DNA from: Paratrimastix pyriformis
Lineage: Eukaryota; Preaxostyla; Paratrimastigidae
Direction of reading: 5' to 3'
DNA: 64,000 nt
NCBI GenBank assembly: GCA_027972325.1
Contig: JAPMOS010000083.1
Coordinates: forward strand, 62,001 to 126,000
Shown here: one piece after another, positions 1 to 11,811 of the stretch
Layout: each line of letters starts with the position of its first letter
How positions within the stretch are numbered: the first letter of the stretch is position 1
Translations under genes and position numbers: made by a program
The notes under the pieces: generated by a model
Databases searched by the model: none
What the model was told of the DNA's origin: nothing
The model's input: the letters and a program-made list of their open reading frames with translations, nothing else

Positions 1-600
1 GGAGGGCGAGGGAGAGCAGAGGAGGAGCGAGAGGAGGAGCGAGAGGAGAAGGGAGAGTAGGAGGGATAGGAGGAGGGAGAGCGAGAGGAGGGTGAGGGAG
101 AGAGCAGACGAGGGGGAGGGAGAGCAGGCGAGTGTGCGAGAGAGCAGAGGAGGCTGAGGGAGAGCAGAGGAGAGCGAGAGGAGCGAGAGGAGGAGGGAGA
201 GGAGGAGGGAGAGGAGGAGGAGGAGGAGGAGGAGGGAGAGGAGGAGGGAGAGGAGGAGGGAGAGGAGGAGGGAGAGGAGGGGAGTGAGCGAGAGGAGGGT
301 GAGGGAGAGGAGGGTGAGGGAGAGCAGGCGAGGGTGATGGAGAGAGCAGGTGAGGGGGAGGAGAGGAGGGTGAGGGAGAGCAGGTGAGGGTGGAGGGTGA
401 GGGAGAGCAGGGGAGGGTGAGGTGAGGGCGAGGGAGAGCAGATGAGGGTGAGGGAGAGCAGGGGAGTGAGGAGAGCAGGGGAGTGAGGAGAGGAGGAGAG
501 TGGCAGGAAAGGGTGAGCAGGGAGATCAGGGAGGGTGTGAGGAGGGAAGAGCAGGGAGAACGGGAGATCAGGGGAGGCAGATGGAGAGAGAACGGAAACA
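1..600. repeat. Purine-rich low-complexity tract
   Basis: A strand-biased G/A tract built from short GGGAGAG, GAGGAG and GGTGAGG units with no fixed period. Neither strand gives a convincing frame. I see no gene here. Confidence 0.85.
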
Positions 601-604
601 CCAC

Positions 605-2056
605 TCAGCCGCTGCCCAGCAGAAAGGGAGCCCGTTCCGGACCTTCCCGACGGGCCGTGTTTCGCGGAGCTCTGGCTGCAGTCATGCCAAGCATGTCGCA
701 TGAGGGCCATGGGCCCAAGGAAACTGACGTCGACGCGGCGCGTGTGACCGTCTCCAGCAGCCGGCGGGCGTCGAGGGCTGATCGACGCCAGCGGGCCGCA
801 TCGGCCACCAGGGCCACGGCTGGCAGGGCCACCGCAGGGTCGGCCGAGGCCAGAGGCACGCGAGAGCGCCGTTGGGCCCGCACCGCGCGAACCTGGCACA
901 GAGTGAGGTGGTGAGCGGGGCGGCACGGCGGCATGAAGACGGTGGTGGCGGGCGGCGGGCGGCGGGCGGCGGGCGGCGGGCGGCGGGCGGCGGGCGGCGG
1001 GCGGCGGGCGGCGGGCGGCGGGCGGCGGGCGGCGGGGGAGGATGTGGTGGCGGGGGAGGATGTGGTGGCGGGCGGGGGGGCCACGGACCACGGGCTGGAT
1101 GGTCAGGGGCTTGGTCTCGTCGCGGAGCAGGAGGCCCGTGGCGGGGTCGACCACGGGGCACTGGTCCGCATCGAGGACCAGCGGTGGGCCAGCTCGCTCA
1201 GGGTCGGGTCCTGGGCCCAGCGGACGCCCACCCGCAGCGCCGCCATGTAGGGCATCGCCGGGCTCGTGCCCGGGAAGGCAGACCAGGCTCGCAGGGAGAT
1301 CTGGGGCACCAGAGCAGAGCGGGAGGCGGGAGATGAAGACAGGCCGGGAGGTGAAGACAGGCCGGGGGGGGGGGGGGAGGGGATCGTGTGAGGTCGTGGG
1401 GGAGGCAAGAAGGGTGCGGACCGAGGCGGAGTCGGTGGCCCAGGCGGCCTGGCGGCGCATCCAGCCGTCGAAGAGGCCCAGGCAGCCCTCGGTCAGGGCG
1501 TGCAGCTGGGCGTGGCTCAGCCGGGCGTAGGCCAGGCTGGGGTCGTAGCGGCACAGCTCGACGATCCGCTCCCGCAGCGGGGCCAAAGGGGCTGCCGTCC
1601 GCAGGGGGCTCGTCCCGTGGGCCGTCCACTGAGCGGCTCAACCTTTTTTGGGGTGCGAGTGATGAGCACGGGCTGTTATGCGGGTGGGGTGCCCCGCTCG
1701 GGACGGACTCCTCCAGATGGGACCGTGCCCGTCCCGGGGTGAGAGCGGCGCAATGGAGGGAGGAAGGGCGTGGGTGCGGACCTGGGTGGCCAGGAAGTGC
1801 ATCCGGTGCAGGGTGGGCACCAGGATCTTTAGGGGGAACCCGCTTGCGCAGCTCGGCCGTGGGCAGGAAGTCCGCCAGCCGAAAGAGCAGCTCGCCAGGC
1901 AAGGCGGACTCTGCGGCCGGGCAGCGTGTAGGCCAGCGGGCCCAGCCGCAGGAAGGGCGTGGGCTCCAGGAGCCGGGCCAGGTCGTCCAGGGTGGCGCAC
2001 GGGTCGAAGCCCGACTCGCTCGCACCCCCGGTCGAGGACTTCTGGTGGTTCATCAG
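605..2056 (-). CDS. Gene 2: unidentified spliced host gene, four exons
   Basis: I do not recognise the product. Proposed exons are 2056-1782, 1628-1422, 1300-1089 and 892-605, ending in a stop at 605-607. All three introns (153, 121 and 196 bp) begin GTCCG(C/T), end in CAG and are phase 0 on both sides. Codons are strongly G/C-ending. Readable pieces include FDPCATLDDLARLLEP, ERIVELCRYDPSLAYARL and PYMAALRVGVRWAQDP. The exons look helical and soluble, with no membrane segment. One-base frame changes occur near 1915, near 1834 (a G run) and near 1185. They may be assembly indels, since codon bias continues across each, or signs of a pseudogene. The 5' end is uncertain: an upstream exon may exist, and ATG 2053 is only the first in-frame one. 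Intron 3 holds a GGCGGGC repeat. Confidence 0.5.
943..1035. repeat. GGCGGGC short tandem repeat
   Basis: About 13 copies of a 7-bp unit. It lies inside the last intron of gene 2 (minus strand 1088-893). The glycine- and proline-rich frames across it are shadows. Confidence 0.9.
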
Positions 2057-2216
2057 CTGCGCCAGCAGAGGGGCGTGCGGACAGCAACAACGGATGAGGG
2101 AACATCCACAGCATCCACACCGCCATCCGCTCACCATCACCCAATCACCATCGTCCGATCATCATGTCCGGTCCGCCCCTCCCCCTCTCCTCTCCCTCTC
2201 CCCCTCCCCACGCCGG

Positions 2217-2318
2217 GCGGCCGGGGTGGCAGTCGCGCAGCAGATGCGGGACAACGGGATGACCGGGTACGACCTGCACCTGACCGATCCGCTGCTCCTC
2301 TGCCGCATGGAGCAGCCC
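2217..2318 (+). CDS. Possible isolated plus-strand exon
   Basis: A short plus-strand stretch with strong G/C-ending codons reads QMRDNGMTGYDLHLTDPLLL. It sits after a pyrimidine tract ending in AG and before GTCCGC at 2319-2324, again phase 0. It lies in the roughly 280-bp gap between gene 1 and gene 2, which are on the other strand. I cannot attach it to further exons, and it could be an antisense coincidence. Confidence 0.25.
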
Positions 2319-2335
2319 GTCCGCGGAACCTCCAA

Positions 2336-3258
2336 TCACCGCCCAATCCCAATCGTCTCGAAGAAGTCGCGCCGCTTAAGTGGCGGCCCGGCCAGCGGCG
2401 GCGTCGTCGTCGTCCTCGCCCCGCAGCGGCGGCGCCACAGGTCGCCCCGGCCGCCCGCCTCGGGGCCCATCGCCTCGGAGGACTTCTTGATCGACTGCGG
2501 TCGGCAAGAGCGCAGACAGACAGCCACGGTAAGCAGGGCAGGAGTGCCGGGCGGATGAGAATCGTGCCGGGGGGATGGGGGAAGGCAGGGGAGGGAGAGG
2601 AGGCGGGGCGGGGCGGGCGGACCTGCATGAGCAGCTTGGCCACCCGGGCGCAGAGGGTCTTGACCTCGGCCCAGATCAGGTCTTGGTAGACGTACAGGTC
2701 GCACGGATGCACCACCACGTCCCCGTCGGGGCCCTCGCGGGCCTGGATATCCTCGTAGCACACCGTGCCGCACCAGGAAGGGCCCGGACTGGGGCAGCCG
2801 CTGCAGCCCGCAGGGGCGGCCGCGCCACCATTGGCGGCCGCCCGGGCCAGGCGTCGGGCCACCGGGCCTTGTCGTCCTCCTCGGACTCGCTGCTGCTGCT
2901 GCTCTCGGCCGGGGCGGCCGCGGCCGCGGGGCCGGCGGCCGGCGGGCTGGGCGGCGGCCGAGGTGGGGAAACGAGTGCGTCATTCGTCGTAACGGGCGAG
3001 TGGGTGGCGGCGGGAAGACAATAAGAGAAGGGACAAATGCGATGGAACAGATCGTGGAGGGATGGGGAGGGGACGGACGGGTGGGAGGTCTCGACGACCC
3101 GGGGTCTCAGCGATCCAGCAGTACGGCAAGGTCCAGCGGGGCATCAGCGAGAGAACCACGTCCGCCTGCTTGCCGAGCGACAGGGCCGAGCCCTTCGAGG
3201 GGCCCAGGGCCGGATCGAGGTTCGGCCGGGTCCCACCGGACCGAGTGATGCTCAGCAT
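2336..3258 (-). CDS. Gene 1: unidentified host gene, three exons, about 220 aa
   Basis: Exon 1 runs 3258-3079 (ATG at 3258, 60 codons), exon 2 2946-2623 (108 codons) and exon 3 2494-2336 (52 codons plus TGA). Each exon is a whole number of codons and the joined frame has no stop, so this is the cleanest gene model in the window. Both introns (132 and 128 bp) start GTCCG(T/C), end in CAG and are phase 0. Exon 2 has an Arg/Gly/Gln-rich start and then a Cys-containing part (CSGCP, SWCGTVCYEDI) followed by VVVHPCDLYVYQDLIWAEVK. The Cys spacing hints at a metal-binding fold but matches no family I can name. One caution: in the first third of exon 2 another frame (SSSSSESEEDDKARWPDA) also looks protein-like. 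Confidence 0.55.
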
Positions 3259-3260
3259 GG

Positions 3261-4340
3261 CCCAGCGGGGGGGCCCAGAGGGATGCAGAGGGTCAAGATC
3301 CGCAGATCGGGTGGGCCCAGCGGCATCATTGACCAGCCGGCCTCAGCGACCTGAGCCCAGACCCCACTGTGCGAGGGTTGGCCACTAGCAAGCAGGAGAC
3401 GGGAGCAGGGAAGGGTGAGGGAAAGCAGGGATGGGGAGGGAGAGCATGAAGGGAGAGAGGGGCAGGCCGACTTGGTCCACAAGGAGGGGGGATGGATCGG
3501 CGGGAAGGAAAGTGAAGTGAAGTGAACAGGCAATCATAAGATGATGGAGCTGAACATTGCGGTATTGTGGAACAAAAGAAATAGTCTCTTGACAAAATAA
3601 AAGTAAACACAAAACATCTTCGTATTCAGAAGGAATGCAGACCGAAACAGCGGACCGGTCTGGAACCTGAAGGGAGATGTAGTTCCGCTTGGTCAAGTGC
3701 CGCCATCAAAGCAGGAGGAGGAGAGACGGGAAGAGCGGCGACCTGAGACCCCCGAGGCTTGACGCTGGGTCTCAAGTGCTGGAGTGGGGGTGGCTGGGGA
3801 TGAGGTGATCGTTTGAGACTGGGGTTGGGAAATGGAGGAAAACCTTTTGTGTCTCGATTGCTCGATTGCTGATCTCGTTAGCCTCCTATTATCACGAGGA
3901 GACGGACTGACTGGCGAGAAAGAATAGAAGAATTCAAAGACGGAGCCAGGGAGAGCTCCTCTGTTTTGGGCGTTCGGTTTTGTTCTTCCCAGCGACGCCC
4001 TGCCCCACAGGGGACATGCCAGCGGACCCCCGACAACGAGAATGGCTTCTCCAACACTTCAAGTGTGTCCCCACCAAAGGAGAGCCGCAAAGGATCCCGG
4101 CATGTCGCCATTGATGATGTTGTACCACCACGATGGCTCTATTTCACCCTGAAACGTTCCTGACTGATGTTATCTCGAAGGGTACTGCAATTCCCTTGGC
4201 TCCCAGCATGACATTTCGGCTGCGGCAGATGCCGACTCGATGCCGGTCAAACTCCATCAAAAACGTCTCCATACGCCTGAATGCGTGGTTAGGCTTCCTT
4301 AATTATGGTTTGTTTCCTGTTTTGCGCACGATGAAGTTTC
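3261..4340. other. Intergenic, no supported gene
   Basis: Lower in GC than its surroundings. Short open frames on both strands (for example minus 3696-3385 and plus 4133-4330) have no consistent codon bias or recognisable motif. I see nothing I can support. Confidence 0.5.
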
Positions 4341-4359
4341 GAACATTTTTACATCGATG

Positions 4360-6660
4360 TACAGCACCTTCCCCATCGCCTGGTTCCCCTATCCCTGCTG
4401 GCCGCCTCGCCCGCCCCGCCCGACCTGTCGCCCCCGCTGGGCCTGGGTGGCTCCCCCGTCATGGGCGGCGCCCAGCGGTCACAACGCTCCACCTCCCGCA
4501 GCGGCTCGAAGTCCGTCCCCTCATCTCCCCCCCCCCCCCTTCCTCCTCCTCCACATGCCAGACCAGCTCTCCCCACCCCGTCTCCTCTCCCTCTCCCTCC
4601 CCCTCCCCCACCATTATCACCACCACAACAGCAGCAACAACAACAACCGCAACAGGGCGTGCTCCCCATCCCATCTCCCGGTGACCAACCACCGCCGCCA
4701 CGGCCCCGGGTCGCTCTCCCCCCGGTCCGCCTCGCCGCCGCCCACGCCCACATCCCCCCTCACCATTCCCCCTCACCATCCCCCCTCACCATCCCCCCTC
4801 ACCATCCCCCCTCACCATCCCCCTCACCATCCCCCTCACCATCCCCCCTCACCATCCCCCTCACCATCCCCCTCACCATCCCCCTCACCATCCCACCATC
4901 CCCCTCACCATCCCCCCTCACCATCCCCCTCACCATCCCCCTCACCATCCCCCTCACCATCCCCCTCACCATCCCCCTCACCATCCCCCTCACCATCACC
5001 ATCCCCCCTCACCATCCCCCTCACCATCACCATCCCCCTCACCATCCCCCTCACCATCACCATCCCCCTCACCATCCCCCTCACCATCCCCCTCACCATC
5101 CCCCCTCATCCCCCCTACCATCCCCCTCACCATCCCCCTCACCATCCCCCCTCACCATCACCATCCCCCTCACCATCACCATCCCCCTCACCATCCCCCC
5201 TCACCATCACCATCCCCCTCACCATCCCCCTCACCATCACCATCCCCCTCACCATCCCCTCACCATCCCCCTCACCATCCCCCTCACCATCCCCCTCACC
5301 ATCCCCCTCACCATCCCCCTCACCATCCCCTCACCACCCCTCACCATCTCCCCAACTTCCCAACGGCACTGGCCACCTTCCCCTCGGGCTCCGCTTCGGT
5401 GCGGCTCTTCTTCCGCGCCCCTCAGCCGGCCCATCCCCGGCCCGCTCCCCAGGGGCCGCCGCCTGCCTCCCCGCGCGCCCCCATGGTCCCATCGCCCGGG
5501 GCGATCACCGCCCCCACCATCGTGTACCCCCGCCCAGACACGCCTGGTGCGGCTCTCTCCCCGGAGCCCGACCAGTCAGCCTCAACCCCCCACGGGCGGC
5601 TATCCCCCCGCCATCCGGGGGTGGAGGAGTGGCTATCCCCCCGCTCGATTCGGGGCTGCTGTCGGCCTCACCCCGCGAGAGCCTCGCCCACACCCCGGGG
5701 CAGGGGCGCTGGGGACGGGGATATACACCCGCAGGCAGGCAGGCGGGATGGGGGCTCTCGCCCGGTCGCCGGCCCCACCGGGCTGGTACCCGGCTTACCA
5801 CCTAGGTCCGTCTTCCGTGTGCATCATCGGGCGGGGGGGGGGGGGTCTAGTGGAGTTGCGCTGGATGGCGCCCGCCCTCACCCGCCTCGGTCACCCTCCC
5901 CCAGGTTCCGTTGCCGTGTGTCGACCACCTCATCTCATCGTCCCTCTGCCTGCCTCCGCCTCTGCCTCGGCCGCATCTGCCTGCACCCCAGGGGCGGTGG
6001 CGGTGCCCGGTTCAACACGACCCTCTTCGCCCCACGGGCCGCCCCGGCGCCGACAAGGGGGCCATGTGAGGTGGCGACGACCGGGGGGGGGGGTTGGGGA
6101 TGGCCGCGACGGCTGCCTCGCCCCGGGTTGGGGGGCAGCCGGCGCCGGCCGACCCGCAGCAGGAGCGCCTGAAGAACCGCGTCATCGCCGCCTTCCAGAT
6201 GCAGCAGCTGGTGGAAGAGCTCGCCCAGCGCGAGCAGGCCGCCTCCGATGCCGCCGCCCGGTGCCGCGACCTCGAAGGCCGCCTCTCGGTCATGGCCGCC
6301 GACCTCGAGGAGCGGGTCCGACCTCAACCCCCAGGGAAACACGAAGTGAGGCCAGAGCGGCGTGCGGGGCCCGTCTGATCCGCTCTTTGTCATGGCACCT
6401 TGTCGGTTCCCTCACCCCAGCGGGCCGTGGATCGGCTGCGTGCGAGGGCCTCATCGGGACCCTGCAGGCCGCCACCGCGGCCCTCTCGCCAAGGTGGCCC
6501 ACTCAGATGCCGCCCTGACCATCAAGCGGTCCGCCCCTGCCAGGCCTCACATCCCCCGACGCGGCGGTCGCCCAGCCCTGTATCCACCCCTCGGCGGTCC
6601 ACTTCGATGCCGAGCCGCACCTGCAATGCTGGTCGGGGAAAGGTCCGGCTCTCGCTCTCC
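4360..6660 (+). CDS. Gene 3: unidentified spliced host gene with coiled coil
   Basis: Exon pieces with strong G/C-ending codons are about 4360-4724 (Pro/Ser-rich, with a Gln run), 5426 to about 5610 (Pro-rich, APMVPSPGAITAPTIVY), about 6165-6315 and 6421 to about 6660. The 4725-5425 and 6316-6420 introns both start GTCCG and end in CAG, and both are phase 0. The 6165-6315 exon (LKNRVIAAFQMQQLVEELAQ, then AADLEER) is a good coiled coil. Shortly after 6421 the codon bias passes to another frame (CEGLIGTLQAATAAL) and then to a third, which suggests indels. The 5' start and the exons between 5610 and 6165 are unresolved. The 3' end runs into a GAT array that would encode poly-Asp. Function unknown. 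Confidence 0.4.
4757..5345. repeat. 12-bp minisatellite inside an intron of gene 3
   Basis: About 50 copies of CCATCCCCCTCA with variants (an extra CACCAT, or C-run length 4 to 6). It is confined to the proposed 4725-5425 intron and keeps a pyrimidine bias on the sense strand. Confidence 0.9.
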
Positions 6661-6667
6661 GGGACAT

Positions 6668-7660
<993 letters not shown>

Positions 7661-8894
7661 CCACCGATTTTGCGGCGGGCATCCTGGTCATCGTCCTCCG
7701 GTCTGGATCCCAAGACCCCCTCTCGACCCCCCCCCCTGCACATCACCCATGTAGCCCACCTGCCGTCGATCTCACCCTCCTGCCTGTCCACCTCAGACCC
7801 CTGTCTACCTCACCTCCTGCCGACGTCACCCTGCAGACCTCAACACCCTCATCCCCCCACACACACACACACAACGCCCTACGCGCCAAACGACCGCACC
7901 GACCCACACCCTCCTGTGGATGTCTTCGCCACTGGTCGGTAGTACCACTCCTCCTCTTCTTTTCCTTCTCCTCCTCCTCCGCCACCACCAATTCGTCCCC
8001 TCGCCCCACCCATCCACTTTGTTCCGCACGCGGCGCCGTGGGCGTGCGCGGCTGGTTGGCAGCAGAACGCGAACATCCGGCGGTGCTCACTCTCCCCACT
8101 CGCCCTCACCCTCCTTCACTCTCTCATGCTCTCCCTCACCCCACCCGTCCTCTCCCATGCTCTCCCTCACCCGTCCTCTCCCGTGCTTTCCCTCATCTCC
8201 CTCCCCTCGCCTACTCTCCCTCCCCCTAGTGCTCTCTCCGCTCACACCCATCCAGCGGGCCCCACCTGCCCCGTCCACCTCCACCTCCCACCTCTCCCAT
8301 CCGTCCCTTCCCCTCCCATCCATCCACATCCACAGCCACCCCTCCACCGCCAGCCATCCATCCACCCCTCCCATCTGTCCACCGCCCCTCCCATCCATCC
8401 ACCTCCACTTCCCATCAGCCACCTCACGGCGGGACAATTTTTCGGCTGACCGTCCGCTGTGGAGGGCCCCTGTCCGGCCCACCCTCCCCTACAGGAAGCT
8501 CCTGTCTCTCTCTCGTGGTGGCTCCCACCCCAGGACGGGCGACCGCGGCGGCTCCCCGGTGGGGCCGACCGGGATGGCACGGACCCCAGTGCCACACCCC
8601 TCGCTCCTCTCCCTCACCTCCCCCTCACCTCCCCCTCACCTCCCCTCACCCCCCCCCCCCCACGCTGGAGGTGTTCTTGGAATAGAATGGGCGCACACTG
8701 AAACAAGACGGATGTCACGCGCACACAGACACAGGCCAGGGCTGGGCGGGCTGGGGCCGGGCCCGAAGGCGAGGGGGCCATGGGACCAGCCAGATGTTCA
8801 AGGCCAGGCCGAAGGGCAGAGGCCAGGGGGCCAGGGCAGAGGGCGGGAAAAGGGACCAAGGGGCCGGGTGGGGAGGAACGGTCGACCCGACCCC
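7661..8894. other. Pyrimidine-rich stretch, genes unresolved
   Basis: Long C/T-rich runs with short G/C-biased islands (about 7662-7720, 8030-8090 and 8420-8600) that could be exons of a plus-strand gene continuing from gene 3. I find no frame or splice pair I can defend. Confidence 0.4.
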
Positions 8895-10424
8895 GATTAA
8901 ATTCTTGAATTTGAATTATCAAAATCTGAGTCGTCATTCGAGTGCACCCTCGCAAAAATTTTCCTGGGGTCGATTCGGGGCAAAACGCGTTTTCGGCCTA
9001 TACAAACTTGTGCGGCTATTACCCGTCCCATAACCGGCGGGGATGGAACCCCGATACGCGCCCAGGGGGCCCCCACCATGGGGCCGGGGTTTCCGCAAGC
9101 TAGATCGGCCACCGCGATGACACCGCGATCAGGACGGCCTCCGGAGCGTTGTATGACTTGTGATTGACGCGGTCGACCATACCCCGAATTCAAAATTTGA
9201 ATTTTCAAAATCCGAGGTAGCCACTCGATCGGGATGGTGGTGGAGCGTCATTCGAGTACCTGGAGTGCACCCTCGCAAAAATTTTCCTGGGGTCGATTCG
9301 GGGCAAAACGCGTTTTCGGCCTATACAAACTTGTGCGGCTATTACCCGTCCCATAACCGGCGGGGATGGAACCCCGATACGCGCCCAGGGGGCCCCCACC
9401 ATGGGGCCGGGGTTTCCGCAAGCTAGATCGGCCACCGCGATGACACCGCGATCAGGACGGCCTCCGGAGCGTTGTATGACTTGTGATTGACGCGGTCGAC
9501 CATACCCCGAATTCAAAATTTGAATTTTCAAAATCCGAGGTAGCCACTCGATCGGGATGGTGGTGGAGCGTCATTCGAGTACCTGGAGTGCACCCTCGCA
9601 AAAATTTTCCTGGGGTCGATTCGGGGCAAAACGCGTTTTCGGCCTATACAAACTTGTGCGGCTATTACCCGTCCCATAACCGGCGGGGATGGAACCCCGA
9701 TACGCGCCCAGGGGGCCCCCACCATGGGGCCGGGGTTTCCGCAAGCTAGATCGGCCACCGCGATGACACCGCGATCAGGACGGCCTCCGGAGCGTTGTAT
9801 GACTTGTGATTGACGCGGTCGACCATACCCCGAATTCAAAATTTGAATTTTCAAAATCCGAGGTAGCCACTCGATCGGGATGGTGGTGGAGCGTCATTCG
9901 AGTACCTGGAGTGCACCCTCGCAAAAATTTTCCTGGGGTCGATTCGGGGCAAAACGCGTTTTCGGCCTATACAAACTTGTGCGGCTATTACCCGTCCCAT
10001 AACCGGCGGGGATGGAACCCCGATACGCGCCCAGGGGGCCCCCACCATGGGGCCGGGGTTTCCGCAAGCTAGATCGGCCACCGCGATGACACCGCGATCA
10101 GGACGGCCTCCGGAGCGTTGTATGACTTGTGATTGACGCGGTCGACCATACCCCGAATTCAAAATTTGAATTTTCAAAATCCGAGGTAGCCACTCGATCG
10201 GGATGGTGGTGGAGCGTCATTCGAGTACCTGGAGTGCACCCTCGCAAAAATTTTCCTGGGGTCGATTCGGGGCAAAACGCGTTTTCGGCCTATACAAACT
10301 TGTGCGGCTATTACCCGTCCCATAACCGGCGGGGATGGAACCCCGATACGCGCCCAGGGGGCCCCCACCATGGGGCCGGGGTTTCCGCAAGCTAGATCGG
10401 CCACCGCGATGACACCGCGATCAG
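8895..10424. repeat. 323-bp satellite array, about 4.7 copies
   Basis: The period is exactly 323 bp: the CGCAAAAATTTTCC mark recurs at 8951, 9274, 9597, 9920 and 10243. The first copy is shortened and diverged in its AT-rich part, and the last stops at 10424. Copies look identical, which implies recent amplification or homogenisation. Each unit holds an AT-rich block (AATTCAAAATTTGAATTTTC) and a GGGGCCCCCACCATGGGGCC palindrome. Recurrent 88- and 108-residue frames are by-products. GAGTCGTCAT occurs at both edges (8926 and 10425). Confidence 0.95.
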
Positions 10425-10632
10425 GAGTCGTCATGTTACGTAGATCGCGTTTAGGAAACGCGTGTGGCTATCACCCCGGTCGAACCGCCCATAGAAATTC
10501 GCGCGGAGTTTTTATGGGTTGTCCAGGACCCATATGGGTTCGATTCCGCACTTGAAACCGCGATTTGATTTCATGTATCACGTTTTCAAAATTAAGCGAA
10601 ATTCTCGCGTTTAGCTTAAGTGACCTGCTATG
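10425..10632. other. AT-richer spacer between satellite and DIRS nest
   Basis: Contains phrases loosely like the satellite (GTGTGGCTATCACCC, GTTTTCAAAATT) and may be a decayed unit or the original flank. No gene seen. Confidence 0.4.
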
Positions 10633-10706
10633 AAGGGACCCCCACCCAACCCGGGGACGTGGTCCCGGGACCCTTACCACTTGGTGGGGGAGGAGAAACT
10701 GGGCTT

Positions 10707-10851
10707 TCTTCCGTCCAAAGTAGGAAGAATGAGAGCTACTCATCGGTAAGGGGGGGCTGTGCTCATGACTAGTCTCCGTATTCACCCGACATTCAAAGAA
10801 TAATAATAATAAAAATAAAACTGAAAATAGTCCACATCACCCCGTCGTTTC
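10707..10851. repeat. Element A left terminal repeat
   Basis: Unique outer tip (10707 to about 10748, starting TCTTCCGTCC), then a core of about 100 bp inverted with respect to 16236-16338. One mismatch noticed in the core. Confidence 0.85.
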
Positions 10852-10935
10852 TTCGTCGAACCCGACTGAGAAAAGCAAAAATTTTGCGTTACCACTTTTT
10901 ATTGGTTTCAAGACAACCAAGCATTACTCGTTACT

Positions 10936-11811
10936 ATGCAACAACAAGATCAACAACAAGAACAACAACAACAAGCACCACCAGCGGCGGCAGAGTCGGC
11001 TCCTTCCAAGGACCAGTTCCTTCCCACGCCGACCTTGGCAGCCGCCTTCTGGGCCTCGCCGGATGCCTTCGAGCACCCGCTTGACCCGGCCCATCCGGAA
11101 GTCTTGTCCTTTGAAGAGGCGCGCCGTCAAGAGGCCGACCCGCTGGCCTGCCTGGGCTCGGGTGTTGACGCTGAGCTGCAGCGCGCGTTCCTCAGGGACC
11201 TCGTCCCTGAGAGTTTCCTGGCCCAGCAACACCACGCCCTCCGAGACCCGGAGAAGGCCTATGTGAAGGCCATCCTCAAGCGCTTCCCTCCTCTTAAGCT
11301 TCTTGGGAAGCCCAAGGTGCTCAACGCCCCACCCAAGAGTGCCATGCACGCACGCGGGGCCCCCACAGACCTTATGGCAGCTGACGGCCGCCTGGTGTCC
11401 ATGTTGGACACGGTCCAGCTCACCTCCAGGGCCTTGGCCTATGGCTACGTGGGGATCTTCGGCTCCGAGTCCGAGGACACGCAGCTGAACGCCGACCAGC
11501 TGAAGGCCGCCCTCAAGGCCGTCCAGCTCGGGTTGGTCATGCTGACGGAGCAGCTCTCCGAGGCCCGGAGAGCCGCCATGGAGCCCCACCTCGACGCTGC
11601 GGCCCTCCTGGCCCATGCCCTCCGCCAAGGGCCGCCGGCCGCCAAGAGCTGCTGGCCGTCAAGGGCCTCAAGCCCAAGTCTGGTGGTGGTGATGAGGAGA
11701 ACGAGGACGAATCCGAGGCGGACCAGGGAGCTGCCGCGGCTCTCAACGAGGTCTCCGAGGACCTCTTCGGTCCTGTCGAGATCAAGGGTCTGTCCCGGTC
11801 CCGACTGGTGA
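10936..11811 (+). CDS. Element A gag-like ORF
   Basis: An open frame with an ATG at 10936, a Gln-rich start (MQQQDQQQEQQQQAPP) and an alanine/leucine-rich helical body (FLRDLVPESFLAQQHHALRD; LKAVQLGLVMLTEQL). It is first in the element, where DIRS elements carry their Gag. No zinc knuckle is seen; RG-rich sequence is instead found beyond the ICR. The assignment rests on position and composition. Confidence 0.6.
   Translation: MQQQDQQQEQQQQAPPAAAESAPSKDQFLPTPTLAAAFWASPDAFEHPLDPAHPEVLSFEEARRQEADPLACLGSGVDAELQRAFLRDLVPESFLAQQHHALRDPEKAYVKAILKRFPPLKLLGKPKVLNAPPKSAMHARGAPTDLMAADGRLVSMLDTVQLTSRALAYGYVGIFGSESEDTQLNADQLKAALKAVQLGLVMLTEQLSEARRAAMEPHLDAAALLAHALRQGPPAAKSCWPSRASSPSLVVVMRRTRTNPRRTRELPRLSTRSPRTSSVLSRSRVCPGPDW

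Noticed and set aside
2319-5811. Further GTCCGY donors at 2319, 4511 and 5806
   Set aside because: Their exon frames or acceptors could not be matched, so they are not counted with the seven supported introns.
4357-6518. 482- and 685-codon plus-strand frames as single exons
   Set aside because: Most of their length is the CCATCCCCCTCA repeat, which is open in all frames. The better reading has a 701-bp intron there.
8897-10434. Repeated 88- and 108-residue proteins
   Set aside because: They recur only because the DNA unit repeats exactly. No codon bias, and both strands are open.
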